From Lachnospiraceae bacterium (GTDB lineage Bacteria; Bacillota; Clostridia; Lachnospirales; Lachnospiraceae): a stretch of 64,000 nucleotides of DNA. The notes under the pieces are model-generated. The model saw only the letters and a program-made list of their open reading frames with translations, ran no database searches and was not told the DNA's origin. Where the stretch lies: assembly GCA_910574285.1 (NCBI GenBank), contig CAJTAL010000007.1:1-64000 (forward strand). The letters run 5' to 3'. The first letter of the stretch is position 1, and every line of letters starts with the position of its first letter. The position numbers and the translations under genes were made by a program. Of the stretch, positions 42,544 to 51,987 are shown in pieces.

Positions 42544-43524
42544 ATGGCAGTATCATCGGCAAAATTAAGGACATTGTATATTATGAAGATGCTTTTGGAG
42601 AAGACGGATGAGAAGTATACGATGTCTGCGGCAGACATCAACAAAGTATTGCGGGAGTATGGGATGTCTGCCGACCGTAAGACGGTGTATAGCGACGTCG
42701 AGACATTGCGGGAGTTTGGAATAGACGTTCTGCAGACGAAGGGGACCAACAGCGGATATTATATTGGCAGCAGGAAGTTTGAACTTCCGGAGTTGAAGCT
42801 TCTTGTGGATGCGGTGCAGGCTTCTAAGTTTATCAGCAGGAAGAAGTCGGAGGAACTGATCAAAAAGCTGGAAAGTCTTGCCGGCGAGCATGACGCCAGA
42901 CAGCTTCAGAGGAATGTATTCATCTATAACCGTCCTAAGACGGGGAATGAGACGATCTATTATAATGTGGATCAGATACATACTGCTATCCTTAAGAACA
43001 GGCAGATTCAATACCGTTATGCAGAGTGGACGGTGAAGAAAGAATTGAAACCGAAGAAGAACGGCGCCGTCTATACAGTCAGCCCCTGGTCATTGACCTG
43101 GGATGATGCGAATTATTATCTGATTGCTTATGACGCGGACGCGGACTGTATGAAACATTACCGGGTGGATAAGATGCAGCAGACTTGTGTGACGGATCAG
43201 GAACGAGTCGGGAAGGAGAAATTCCAGGATTTTGATCTTGCGGAATTCTCGAAGAAGACCTTCTCTATGTATGGCGGGCATGACGAGGAAGTGACGCTGG
43301 AATGCGGCAATGATATTATCGGAGTGATTCTGGACAGGTTTGGGACAGAGACGATAATCATGCCTGTAGGAGAAGATCGGTTCCGGGTGCGTGTACCGGT
43401 GGTGGTCAGCCGTCAATTCTTTGGATGGGTGACCGGGATAGGGGAGAATCTCCATATTGCCGGACCGGAGCATGTAAGGCGGGAATATAAGGAATATCTG
43501 CAGAGTATCGTGGGAAGGTATTAG
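42544..43524 (+). CDS. WYL-domain transcription regulator
   Basis: This 326-residue protein has an N-terminal winged helix (LRTLYIMKMLLEKTDEKYTM; DRKTVYSDVETLREFGIDVL) and a C-terminal WYL domain (VSPWSLTWDDANYYLIAYDA ... KHYRVDKMQQ). In this copy the W-Y-L region reads PWSLTWDDANYYLIAYD. WYL domains sense nucleic-acid ends, nucleotides or other ligands. GGAGG ends 7 bases before ATG 42544; ATG 42541 is the alternative start. The gene ends 4 bases before the response regulator, so the three regulators form one operon. Confidence 0.88.
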   Translation: MAVSSAKLRTLYIMKMLLEKTDEKYTMSAADINKVLREYGMSADRKTVYSDVETLREFGIDVLQTKGTNSGYYIGSRKFELPELKLLVDAVQASKFISRKKSEELIKKLESLAGEHDARQLQRNVFIYNRPKTGNETIYYNVDQIHTAILKNRQIQYRYAEWTVKKELKPKKNGAVYTVSPWSLTWDDANYYLIAYDADADCMKHYRVDKMQQTCVTDQERVGKEKFQDFDLAEFSKKTFSMYGGHDEEVTLECGNDIIGVILDRFGTETIIMPVGEDRFRVRVPVVVSRQFFGWVTGIGENLHIAGPEHVRREYKEYLQSIVGRY

Positions 43525-43528
43525 AGAT

Positions 43529-44275
43529 ATGGCAAAGATATTGTTGGTGGAAGACGATGAGACAATCTGTTTTGGGGTTTGTTCGGCGCTGAGGAAGAAG
43601 GGTTATGAGGTGATCGAATGTTCCTGTGTGGCGGAGGGGAAAGAACTGCTTTCGGCGGAAGACGTCCATCTGATTCTTCTGGATCTGAATCTTCCGGACG
43701 GGAACGGTTATGATTTCTGTGGCTGGATAAAGCAGAACCGGGATATTCCGGTTATCTTCCTGACCGTGAGGGATGATGTCGGGGATATCACCCGGGGGCT
43801 TGATATGGGGGCGGATGATTACATTACAAAACCCTTCCATATAGCCGTATTGGAGTCCAGGATCCAGGCTGTGTTAAGGCGGGTGGCAAGAGAGAATCTG
43901 CCGGGCGCGTCTATATCCCGGGAACATTCTCCAGGGGGACATGCTTCCGAGGGAGAAGTTCGTGAAAGAGAGGATCACAATGAACTGATCTGCGGAGAGA
44001 TAAGGCTTGATAAGCAGAAGATGCAAGTATATTCAGGAGATGAGAATATTGTTCTGACGAGTCTGGAATATCGGCTTCTGTTGATGCTGATGGAGAATAA
44101 AGGATGTATTCTGCCTCGTAATCGAATTTTAGAGAAGATATGGGATATAGACGGAAATTTTGTGAATGATAATACGCTGACAGTTGCGATAAAGCGCCTG
44201 CGGGAGAAGCTTGGACAGGCAGCATGCATCACGACGGTAAGAAGAATCGGATACCGGATGGAAGAAAAGAAATGA
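43529..44275 (+). CDS. OmpR-family response regulator
   Basis: This 248-residue protein has a receiver domain with the acidic pair LLVEDDETIC, phospho-acceptor Asp52 in LILLDLNLPDGNGYDF, the Thr in IPVIFLTVRDD, and Lys in DYITKPFHI. It then has a winged-helix output domain (LTSLEYRLLLMLMENKGCIL; VNDNTLTVAIKRLREKLG; TVRRIGYRM). A linker of about 25 residues (ISREHSPGGHASEGEVRERE) is longer than usual. The layout is VanR/BceR-like. The histidine kinase follows 6 bases later. Confidence 0.93.
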   Translation: MAKILLVEDDETICFGVCSALRKKGYEVIECSCVAEGKELLSAEDVHLILLDLNLPDGNGYDFCGWIKQNRDIPVIFLTVRDDVGDITRGLDMGADDYITKPFHIAVLESRIQAVLRRVARENLPGASISREHSPGGHASEGEVREREDHNELICGEIRLDKQKMQVYSGDENIVLTSLEYRLLLMLMENKGCILPRNRILEKIWDIDGNFVNDNTLTVAIKRLREKLGQAACITTVRRIGYRMEEKK

Positions 44276-44281
44276 AAAGAA

Positions 44282-45550
44282 ATGAATAGAAGATTGGCGG
44301 GATGGAGGGAAATGAACGAACAGGGAATGAATATAAAAAGAAGAGCCGTCGGGAATTTTATATTGTGGCTGTTCTTAGGACTTGCCGCCGGGGTTTTTCT
44401 GGCGGCTGTTTTAAGTTATCATGAATATAGGACGGTGGCGGGACTTGTGGATTCTGTGCTGGAAACAGAAGAGAACAGGCGGGATTCGGACAAGGATATG
44501 CCGCTGTCGGATGATCTGGCACGATGCCTGAAAAAGAATACTGACAGGAACCCAAAGGAAACGATTCAGGAAGGAGAGGCATTTTTAAAACGATATGGTT
44601 ATCATCCGATGAGAAATTGGGGCGGGTATCTTCCATATACGGCAGGGATCTGTATCTTTCTCTTTCAGGCGGCAGGCTGGACTGTATTTGGAATGCGGTA
44701 TCGGGAAAGCGTAAGAATCAGAGGCCGGATCCGTGAGCTGACGGGATATCTGAGAGCGGTGAATCAGGGGGAGGGAGCCGTACTATGCCGAAGCGAGGAT
44801 ATATTCTCTCATTTGGAAGATGAAATATATAAGGCGGTTATGGAGCTTCGCAGTACGAAGGAGGCTGCCGTAAAGAATCATGAAGTCCTGGCGGAACGGA
44901 TCGCGGATATCGCGCATCAGTTGAAGACTCCTTTGACGTCTATGTCGTTGATGACGGAGCTTTTGGAGGAATATCAGACCAGTGAGACCAGGGAATATTA
45001 CAGCAGATTAACCAACCAGATCGAACGACTCAGGAATCTGGTGTCAGGGCTGTTGTCGCTGGCGAAGCTAGACTCTCATGGAATTATCTTTCAAAGGGAG
45101 AGGCTTGGGATGTCAGAGTTGATTGAGGCCGCGGCAGAACCACTCAGGGAAATGATGGAGAAGAGGCAGATCACACTTATTACGGCAAGGCAGGAGGCGG
45201 AGTGTTGGATTTATACAGACCGGCAGTGGACGGAGGAAGCACTGCTGAATATTCTGAAAAACTGTGTGGAGCATACTCCGGCAGGAGGAGTTATTTCTGC
45301 GTCATACAGCCAGAATCCTATCTATACGGAACTTCGGATCGAAGACGGGGGCAGCGGTTTTCAGGCAGCGGAGCTTCCGCATGTATTCGAGAGATTCTAC
45401 CGGGGAAAAGGTGCGGCTAAGGATAATGTGGGAATCGGTCTGGCATTGGCGAAAGCGGTCATAGAGCAGCAGAACGGGCAGATCGAGGCCTGGAATACGG
45501 CAGACGGGCATGCTCTTTTTGGGATAAGATGGTATGCGGGCTATGTCTGA
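44282..45550 (+). CDS. Sensor histidine kinase
   Basis: This kinase has up to 422 residues and two membrane segments (LWLFLGLAAGVFLAAVLSY and TAGICIFLFQAAGWTVFGM). They flank a short outer loop of about 65 residues, then comes a HAMP-like linker. The phospho-acceptor is in RIADIAHQLKTPLTSMSLMT (His212 from ATG 44282), and the ATPase domain has LLNILKNCVEHTP, IEDGGSGF and NVGIGLALAKAVIEQQNG. ATG 44312, just after GGAGGG, or ATG 44327 may be the true start. The small sensor loop suggests that it senses the state of a membrane partner, possibly the convergent ABC exporter. Confidence 0.92.
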   Translation: MNRRLAGWREMNEQGMNIKRRAVGNFILWLFLGLAAGVFLAAVLSYHEYRTVAGLVDSVLETEENRRDSDKDMPLSDDLARCLKKNTDRNPKETIQEGEAFLKRYGYHPMRNWGGYLPYTAGICIFLFQAAGWTVFGMRYRESVRIRGRIRELTGYLRAVNQGEGAVLCRSEDIFSHLEDEIYKAVMELRSTKEAAVKNHEVLAERIADIAHQLKTPLTSMSLMTELLEEYQTSETREYYSRLTNQIERLRNLVSGLLSLAKLDSHGIIFQRERLGMSELIEAAAEPLREMMEKRQITLITARQEAECWIYTDRQWTEEALLNILKNCVEHTPAGGVISASYSQNPIYTELRIEDGGSGFQAAELPHVFERFYRGKGAAKDNVGIGLALAKAVIEQQNGQIEAWNTADGHALFGIRWYAGYV

Positions 45551-45576
45551 TGGGGTACATCAGATTCATAGCCCGC
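45536..45576. terminator. Hairpin between convergent kinase and exporter genes
   Basis: GCGGGCTATG pairs with CATAGCCCGC, with an inner GAT/ATC. There is no long T-run, so termination strength is uncertain. Confidence 0.5.
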
Positions 45577-45648
45577 CGCAAGGCTTGAAAGCGGATCATA
45601 GAATGCCGGCCGGTTCGGCGTATCCAAAATGTAAATGGTTGTCCGGGA

Positions 45649-48348
45649 TCATAATGTATCGTCCCGGATTGTTTCAATAATATTTTCCCGCTGCAGCTTC
45701 CGTCCGCCGATCGTGTAAGCGCCCACGATTGCCAGAAGAACCAGGCCGGTATATCCTAAGATAATGCCGTAAGGCGCATAAGGCAGGTATTCCAAAACGG
45801 AGATCTCAGTGATCGTAAGCATCGCTGCCAGTACAGCGAACTGAAGCGGAAGAGAGTAGAGCAAGGGTTTCAGACCCAGGGTCATTCCTTCCGACAGAAG
45901 CATCTTCCATAACTGCCGCGGAGAGAGTCCGACAGACCTCAGCATGGCGAATTCCTGTCTTCGCTGCCGTAAATTACCGGAGATGCTTGCCCATACATTT
46001 GAGAGTCCGATCACGGCAAGGAAGGCTGTCAGGAATGTGATGACAAGATTCATGACGTGGAGCGTACTTTCTGCCATCTCTTCGCGTTCCGCAAGGTCGC
46101 TCAGGTAATAATCACCGCTCCCGTAATAACGGGAAAGGAGTGCATCCATTTTTCTGGTAGTTTTTGGAATGTGGTTATAGTCGGGCGGGTCTGCCGTCCA
46201 GAAAATACCGCTGATAACCTGGGCAGATGTCTTTCTGCGTTCGCAGCACGAGTCTGCAAGCTTCAGAACATGCTGCATCGGCATGAACATAGTCAGGCAG
46301 AACGAGGAGGTTTCAAATGATTCTATCAGTAATTCATCTCTGGCTATCAGTTTCCCTATCTGGATATCAAATTCATAATCGCCTTCAATTTCGTCCCGGG
46401 TTTTCTCGGTAAAGGTGAGGGACTGTCCTTCCTGGAGGTTCAGCAGTTCGCGGTACAGGATATTCCTTCGGCTGCTGTTTTCCGGATCTTTGGTGTAATT
46501 ATAGACCAGAGCGCTGGAAGGATTATCATAATACGACTCCGGCGGGACTCCAAGCGATTCACAGTATTCACGGAACTTGTCGTCCTCCAGACCATAGATG
46601 ACGGCGTCGATCCGATACTTTCCATCTCGATGAATAGGGGAGTATTTTCCCTTCGCGACGATCTGATCGAGTCCGCCTAGGTAGGTATTGATATCTTCGG
46701 AGGCGTCTTCCTGACCGACCCAGACGGCGCAGGCCATGGAATTGCTGATGGATGCCCGTTTGATTTCGGGGAGGGTCTTAATCGCCCGAAGCGCCTCTGT
46801 ATCCGGGGGACGTCCGTCGCTGACAGTGAGGAAGATGTGCCCGCTTTCGGATGGCGGCGTGCTGTAGATCTCATCGTTGGCTTTCTTTATCGTAACGAAA
46901 TATTGAAACAGCGTAAGCATCAGGAAAGACAGGCAGAGGGAGATCGTCGCCATCCGGTAGGAACGCCTTCGGGCAAACACTGCGTTGGCGGCCAGTTCTC
47001 CTGTGATTCCCGGGAAATGAAACCGCCGCTTTTCTCTTTTGCGGTGTTTTCGTGAGATTCCGGAGTTTCCTCCTTGCTTTAAGATCTCAACAGGCAGTAA
47101 TTTTGCCGCTTTGCGGGCAGGTATCCTTGCGGACAGCCATGCGGTCAGCAAAGACAGCAGGATGGCGGGAAGGATAGCCGGAAGTCCGAAAGTGACGACA
47201 ATGTCCGGCGCTTCTCTGCCAAGATCATTAAAAGCATTGATCAACTGGAACAGCTTAAGCGTCAGAAGCCATCCGCAGAAGATTCCAAGAGGGAGCGGTA
47301 TGGCAGTTAACAGCAGGGCCTCGGTCTGAACCATCTTTTTGATCTGTCCCGGCGTGGCACCGACTCCGGCGAGAGTTCCAAGCTGCGAGAGCTTCTCGTT
47401 GACAGACATGATAAAGGCATTGTGTATCACCAGCACGAATACGGCGACCAGAAGCGTTGCAAACAGCAGGAACATCAGCGGCACGGCAAGATAACCCAGG
47501 GAAATCGGTCCTTTTTTTTCTGAAGGAGCGAAGATACCATAGAGGGGTAAAAGTCCGGTGTTGTATCGAAGGGTGTATTCTCCATATTCATCCTTCTCGT
47601 ATCCGAGGGTTTTGGCAAGGGCAGGAAGTTCCTGATAGGTACTGCGCATCGGGTCGAATCTCAGATATACGGTAATCGAGTCTTCGGGTTTGACCGAATC
47701 TTCATCAATCCATGTCATACCGGTGTAGGACGGGACGGCGGAGGAGGTAGTGACATCCATGCGGCCGACGATGGTGTAAGTCTTTGTCTTGATTGCCGTA
47801 AATGTTTCTCCTTCATGGTAAAGGTCGGTGTCCATACAGGATTCCCCGTTATACATACGGTGTCCGACAGGAAGAGTGATGGTATCGCCGATCTTCGTAT
47901 CCGGATAGTCCTCAAAATATTGCTTCGATAATGCGATCTCTGTCTCGGAAGCGGGAATGCGTCCTTCGGTAATCGTTTCTTTTTCCGGCATGGAATCCCA
48001 GTATTCCTGATTCGCGCCCCGGAAAGTAAGGTATAGTCTGGGGTTATTATTATCGGTTATGTCAGGAAGTTTTGCTGTCTCCCACTCGCCTTTAATTAAT
48101 ACGGCGGAGACAGAAGCATAATTTTTAATCTGTTCCAGAGTGTCTCCCGGCGTATTATCGAATAGTTCTCCGTGCCAGTCTCCGTTATGCCATTTCTCCA
48201 GGACGACAGCGTCGGTCCACATGGTATATACCAGTCCGCAAAAGCAGGACATCAGAGTAGTCATAAGAAACAGGGCGGTCATGATGACGGCGCCGGAGCG
48301 TTTGTTCTGCCGGAGTGTATCCCACACATATTCACGTAATATTTTCAT
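45649..48348 (-). CDS. FtsX-like ABC exporter permease
   Basis: This 899-residue permease has an N-terminal membrane helix (SGAVIMTALFLMTTLMSCFC) and a large outer domain. A first FtsX block follows (LLFATLLVAVFVLVIHNAFI ... LGTLAGVGATPGQIKKMVQT). A central helix and second outer domain come next, and then the terminal FtsX block (FLTAFLAVIGLSNVWASISG ... FAMLRSVGLSPRQLWKMLLS). This duplicated form is typical of SalY/MacB-like permeases that expel antimicrobial peptides or move lipoproteins. It overlaps the ATPase gene by 4 bases and lies convergent to a two-component system, an arrangement common for peptide-resistance modules. Confidence 0.88.
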   Translation of the reverse strand: MKILREYVWDTLRQNKRSGAVIMTALFLMTTLMSCFCGLVYTMWTDAVVLEKWHNGDWHGELFDNTPGDTLEQIKNYASVSAVLIKGEWETAKLPDITDNNNPRLYLTFRGANQEYWDSMPEKETITEGRIPASETEIALSKQYFEDYPDTKIGDTITLPVGHRMYNGESCMDTDLYHEGETFTAIKTKTYTIVGRMDVTTSSAVPSYTGMTWIDEDSVKPEDSITVYLRFDPMRSTYQELPALAKTLGYEKDEYGEYTLRYNTGLLPLYGIFAPSEKKGPISLGYLAVPLMFLLFATLLVAVFVLVIHNAFIMSVNEKLSQLGTLAGVGATPGQIKKMVQTEALLLTAIPLPLGIFCGWLLTLKLFQLINAFNDLGREAPDIVVTFGLPAILPAILLSLLTAWLSARIPARKAAKLLPVEILKQGGNSGISRKHRKREKRRFHFPGITGELAANAVFARRRSYRMATISLCLSFLMLTLFQYFVTIKKANDEIYSTPPSESGHIFLTVSDGRPPDTEALRAIKTLPEIKRASISNSMACAVWVGQEDASEDINTYLGGLDQIVAKGKYSPIHRDGKYRIDAVIYGLEDDKFREYCESLGVPPESYYDNPSSALVYNYTKDPENSSRRNILYRELLNLQEGQSLTFTEKTRDEIEGDYEFDIQIGKLIARDELLIESFETSSFCLTMFMPMQHVLKLADSCCERRKTSAQVISGIFWTADPPDYNHIPKTTRKMDALLSRYYGSGDYYLSDLAEREEMAESTLHVMNLVITFLTAFLAVIGLSNVWASISGNLRQRRQEFAMLRSVGLSPRQLWKMLLSEGMTLGLKPLLYSLPLQFAVLAAMLTITEISVLEYLPYAPYGIILGYTGLVLLAIVGAYTIGGRKLQRENIIETIRDDTL

Positions 48349-49028
48349 CGTCTTGTCACCTCGTCAGATATGATTTTTCCATCTTCCAGCGTGATGATCC
48401 GATCTGTTTTCAGGGCGGTTTTTTCATCATGAGTGATCAGGAGAACCGTCTGTTTGTATTGCTGGTTGGATAGCTGTAATAGTTCCAATGTCTCGGCAGA
48501 GTTCTTTCGGTCCAGATTGCCGGTCGGTTCGTCTGCCAGAAGGATGGCAGGATGATAGATCAGGCTTCTTGCGATGGCGGCTCTCTGCTGCTGTCCTCCT
48601 GATAATTCTCTGGGATAATGATTCAGCCGGTCGGAAAGTCCCAGAGTCTTTGTCAGCTTCTCGAAATATGCTTCGTCTGGTTTCTCGTTGTCCAGAAGAA
48701 CAGGGAGCAGAATGTTCTTACGCACGTTCAGGGTTGGAATCAGGTTGTAGAATTGGTAGACGATTCCTATTTTTCTGCGGCGGAAGACGGCGAGCTGTTC
48801 AAGGGACAGGGCAGAGATATCGGTGTCTTCTATATAGACATTGCCATCTGTCGGGCGGTCTACACCTCCCAATATGTGCAGGAGTGTGGATTTTCCGGAG
48901 CCGGAGGCTCCCACTACGGCGGTAAAACTGCCGCTTTCCAGGGAAAGAGTTACGTGATCGAGGGCTGTAACGGTTTCGCAGCCCTGACCGTAGGTTTTTG
49001 TCAGGTTGTTACATCGCAGTATTTCCAT
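48345..49028 (-). CDS. ABC exporter ATPase (LolD/MacB type)
   Basis: This 227-residue ATPase has Walker A AVVGASGSGKSTLLHILGGV, a Q-loop in GIVYQFYNLIPTLNVRKNIL, signature YPRELSGGQQQRAAIARSLI and Walker B ILLADEPTGNLDRKNSAETL. The switch is LLITHDEKTALKTDRI. ADEPTGNLD is typical of MacB/LolD/BceA ATPases that power FtsX-type permeases. Its stop overlaps the permease start by 4 bases. AAAGGA lies about 12 bases upstream of the ATG. The intergenic region 49029-49264 is divergent with the flavoprotein gene and shows no other gene. Confidence 0.92.
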   Translation of the reverse strand: MEILRCNNLTKTYGQGCETVTALDHVTLSLESGSFTAVVGASGSGKSTLLHILGGVDRPTDGNVYIEDTDISALSLEQLAVFRRRKIGIVYQFYNLIPTLNVRKNILLPVLLDNEKPDEAYFEKLTKTLGLSDRLNHYPRELSGGQQQRAAIARSLIYHPAILLADEPTGNLDRKNSAETLELLQLSNQQYKQTVLLITHDEKTALKTDRIITLEDGKIISDEVTRR

Positions 49029-49264
49029 GGCTGTATGATGTCCTTTCTTAAGATTAACTTGTGAGCAGATATAATCTGAATATGCCTCTCATTTCTAAGC
49101 AAGCCAATTGTAACAAAGCAAAGTGACAGTAAAGTGACATTTTGCAAAGAGATTTTTCATGCCTGCTCTGATAGTTCTAGAAGAGAAGCAGACCGTCTGT
49201 CTTGCCGAATATTCGTTGGAGTGATACAATGATATCATCATATTAGAAAAGGAGCGAGGATTTT

Positions 49265-49882
49265 ATGAAAGTATTATTGGTTAACGGGAGTCCCCATGCG
49301 AAAGGGAGTACATATACGGCGCTGCATGAGATGGAGAAGATCTTTAAAGAGAATGGGATAGAGACGGAGCTTATGCATGTAGGAAAGGAAGCTGTCCGGG
49401 GCTGTATCGCCTGCGGTTCCTGCAGGAAGACCGGAAAATGTGCTTTTGACGATTCGGTGAACGCGGCGGCTAAAGTATTCGAAGAATGTGACGGGATTGT
49501 GGTGGGGAGTCCGGTCTATTATGCGTCGGCAAATGCGACCCTGGTTGCGTTCCTGGACCGGCTCTTTTATAGTTCCGGATTTGACAAGACGATGAAGGTT
49601 GGAGCCTGTGTGGTTTCGGCAAGAAGGGGAGGCCTGTCGGCGACTTTTGATGAGCTGAATAAGTATTTTACGATCAGCGGTATGCCGGTGGCATCCAGTC
49701 AGTATTGGAACAGTATCCATGGGAATAATGCCCGGGAAGCCGTTCAGGATGGAGAAGGGATGCAGATTATGCGTACGCTCGCAAGAAATATGACGTTCCT
49801 TATGAAGAGTATTGCTCTTGGCAGAGAAGCGTATGGCTTGCCGGAGAAAGAGGAAAGGGTGGGAACGAATTTCATCCGATAA
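49265..49882 (+). CDS. FMN-dependent flavodoxin-fold oxidoreductase
   Basis: This 205-residue protein of the NADPH-dependent FMN reductase / iron-sulfur flavoprotein group has LLVNGSPHAKGSTYTALHEM (FMN phosphate loop), a Cys motif CIACGSCRKTGKCAFDD and GIVVGSPVYYASANATLVAF. The four cysteines near residues 47-60 could hold a cluster, though the compact Isf motif is not exact. It likely shuttles electrons to small quinone or nitro substrates. AAGGAGCGAGG precedes the ATG. A ferredoxin gene follows 185 bases later. Confidence 0.85.
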   Translation: MKVLLVNGSPHAKGSTYTALHEMEKIFKENGIETELMHVGKEAVRGCIACGSCRKTGKCAFDDSVNAAAKVFEECDGIVVGSPVYYASANATLVAFLDRLFYSSGFDKTMKVGACVVSARRGGLSATFDELNKYFTISGMPVASSQYWNSIHGNNAREAVQDGEGMQIMRTLARNMTFLMKSIALGREAYGLPEKEERVGTNFIR

Positions 49883-50067
49883 TAAAACCGGGATTATAGA
49901 TTGCAGCCGTACAGTTGGAATATATTTTGTGAAACGGGGAATACTGTATGAAAGGGAACGGTCGGAAAAGGCAAGGACTGTTACCGGAAAAGTACCTTCC
50001 TGCGGGCACGTATGGTCCGGCAGACTGTCTGCCGGGGGTACCCAGAAAATACAAGGAGGAATGACCC

Positions 50068-50253
50068 GTGAAAGCAGTAGTGAATGATGGATGTATTTCG
50101 TGCGGCGCCTGCGTGGCGGCGTGTCCGGAAGTATTCCGGTTTAATGACGACGGTGTGGCGGAGGCATATGCGCAAGTGGCTCCGGAATATGAAAGTACGG
50201 CGATAGAGGCAAGAGATTCCTGTCCTGTATCGGTGATTGATCTGAAAGAATAG
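50068..50253 (+). CDS. 4Fe-4S ferredoxin
   Basis: This 61-residue ferredoxin starts at GTG 50068, 8 bases after AAGGAGG. It has one [4Fe-4S] site: NDGCISCGACVAACPEVFRF (C-x2-C-x2-C-x3-C-P) and a distal DSCPVSVIDL. The single-cluster form resembles ferredoxins of the Thermotoga type with the final cysteine near the C-terminus. It could donate electrons to the flavoprotein upstream. A frame starting at ATG 50061 is out of phase and stops at once. Confidence 0.88.
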   Translation: MKAVVNDGCISCGACVAACPEVFRFNDDGVAEAYAQVAPEYESTAIEARDSCPVSVIDLKE

Positions 50254-50282
50254 AGGGAATCTGTAGAAGAGTTATTTAAATG

Positions 50283-50364
50283 AAAAGGATGTCTCTGGAC
50301 AGACGCGGGCATATTCCTGTGAATACGCCTGTGAAGAGTCTGTGCGGGACGTCCTTTTCTTTTG
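50283..50364 (+). terminator. Multi-stem intrinsic terminator after the ferredoxin gene
   Basis: Three nested stems: AAAAGGATGTC with GACGTCCTTTT, ACAGAC with GTCTGT, and GGC-TATTC with GAATA-GCC, then CTTTT. It lies in the 349-base gap between the ferredoxin and nrdR genes, which also holds the nrdR promoter and nothing else recognised. Confidence 0.65.
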
Positions 50365-50472
50365 GTTCCGGCTGTTCTTTTACAGGTATGGATGTCAAAG
50401 CAGTCATGGACGAGTTTTGTCATATAATTATAAAAATCAATGTATAAATAGCTGTAAATAACGAAAAGGGGT

Positions 50473-50502
50473 TTGACTTCCCGATATTGGAGAGTGTATA
50501 CT
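50473..50502 (+). promoter_or_regulatory. Promoter of nrdR
   Basis: TTGACT (50473-50478)-18 bases-TATACT (50497-50502), about 100 bases before nrdR. Confidence 0.65.
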
Positions 50503-50602
50503 GTACATAGTAAATCAGGAAAGTGAAAAGTTAATGAACGCACATATTCTTTTGTTAAAAAGTATCTTGTATAAAGTAAATTAAGAAAGGAAAACCATAC
50601 AG

Positions 50603-51052
50603 ATGAAGTGTCCATATTGTAACCAGCTAGATACCAGGGTGATTGATTCAAGACCGGCAGAGGACGGAAATTCGATCCGCCGCCGCCGTTCCTGTGATTC
50701 CTGCGGGAAGAGATTTACGACTTACGAGAAGGTAGAGACGATACCGCTGATCATTATTAAGAAAGATAATAATCGAGAGCAGTACAGCAAGGGGAAGATT
50801 GAGAACGGGATCTTAAGAGCCTGCTATAAGCGGCCGGTATCAGCGGCGGATATTCAGCGGGCGATCGAGAAGATTGAGACGAAGATATTCAGTATGGAGG
50901 TAAAAGAGGTTTCAAGCAGCAGTATCGGCGAGATTGTGATGGAGGAGCTTAAAAATCTGGATGAGGTTGCGTATGTAAGGTTCGCGTCTGTATATCGTGA
51001 GTTTAAAGATGTGAATACTTTTCTGGATGAGTTGAAGAAGATACTGGAGTAA
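50603..51052 (+). CDS. nrdR: Transcriptional repressor NrdR
   Basis: This 149-residue repressor of ribonucleotide reductase genes has a zinc ribbon (MKCPYCNQLDTRVIDSRPAE ... RRSCDSCGKRFTTYE with four cysteines). An ATP-cone domain follows (PLIIIKKDNNREQYSKGKIE; YVRFASVYREFKDVNTFLDE). It senses ATP/dATP and binds paired NrdR boxes, none of which is convincingly present before the nearby genes. Length and motifs are canonical. AAGAAAGGAA precedes the ATG. truA follows 106 bases on. Confidence 0.97.
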   Translation: MKCPYCNQLDTRVIDSRPAEDGNSIRRRRSCDSCGKRFTTYEKVETIPLIIIKKDNNREQYSKGKIENGILRACYKRPVSAADIQRAIEKIETKIFSMEVKEVSSSSIGEIVMEELKNLDEVAYVRFASVYREFKDVNTFLDELKKILE

Positions 51053-51158
51053 CTTCTTCTTTTCTTTTCGTATAGATACAGGATGTAGTGACTGGTATAT
51101 GATTGCTTGATTTTTGAGTAATATTAATGATGTACCGGGAGAGATGGGATGATATAAA

Positions 51159-51893
51159 ATGAGGACATATAAGTTAACGATTGCTTATGACGGCAGCAGG
51201 TATCAGGGGTGGCAGCGTCAGGTTACGACGGATAATACGATTCAGTTTATATTGGAATGGAGTATTGGAAAGCTGGTCGGATACCGTGTGCATGTGGACG
51301 GGTCCGGCAGGACGGACGCAGGGGTTCATGCGCGGGGGCAGGTGGCGAGCGTAAAGCTGTCAAAACTGTATGATACAAATGAATTAAAAGAATCATTAAA
51401 CAGATATCTTCCGGAAGATATCCGTGTTATCAAGGTGGAGCTTGTAAGGAACAGTTTCCACGCGCGGAAAAGCGCCAAGGGGAAGAAGTATGAATACTAT
51501 ATAGACTGCAGAGAGAAGCCGGATGTATTTTCCCGCAGGTATTGTTATCATTATCCGGAAAAATTGGATATCGAAGCGATGCGTGACGCCACAAAGTATC
51601 TGATAGGGCCGAAGAACTTTATCAGTTTTACAGACGATAAGGACTGCAGGGACGCCGTACGCCGTATTACGAATATTAAGATTGTAAGAAGCGCCGAGAA
51701 GGTCCGGATTACTTATTATGGAACGGGATTCTTGTATCATATGGTACGTATCCTGACAGGAACGCTCCTGGAGATAGGGACAGGAAAGCGGGAAGCGTCG
51801 ATGCTGCCTGTAGTGATTGCGGCGGAGGACAGAAGCCTGGCAGGATTCCTTGCGCCGGCGCGGGGATTGTTCTTGCGGAAGGTGTATTATTAG
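51159..51893 (+). CDS. truA: tRNA pseudouridine(38-40) synthase
   Basis: This 244-residue TruA has the catalytic aspartate in VDGSGRTDAGVHARGQVAS, the N-terminal LTIAYDGSRYQGWQRQ, the FHARKSAKGKKYEYYID segment and GTGFLYHMVRILTGTLLEIG. It modifies uridines 38-40 in the anticodon arm of many tRNAs. Length is normal. It lies between nrdR and the exonuclease gene. Confidence 0.95.
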   Translation: MRTYKLTIAYDGSRYQGWQRQVTTDNTIQFILEWSIGKLVGYRVHVDGSGRTDAGVHARGQVASVKLSKLYDTNELKESLNRYLPEDIRVIKVELVRNSFHARKSAKGKKYEYYIDCREKPDVFSRRYCYHYPEKLDIEAMRDATKYLIGPKNFISFTDDKDCRDAVRRITNIKIVRSAEKVRITYYGTGFLYHMVRILTGTLLEIGTGKREASMLPVVIAAEDRSLAGFLAPARGLFLRKVYY

Positions 51894-51987
51894 AGATTCA
51901 GGAAGAAACTTGTTCCGGAAATTGCGGCAGGCAGGAAGAGAGTCTTGCTGAAAGTATAATATCAGGGCAGAGATTGGGAGGAAGAAT

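Noticed and set aside
49812-50087. 91-codon frame between the flavoprotein and ferredoxin genes
   Set aside because: It overlaps both real genes out of frame and has an odd composition. The ferredoxin has its own ribosome site.
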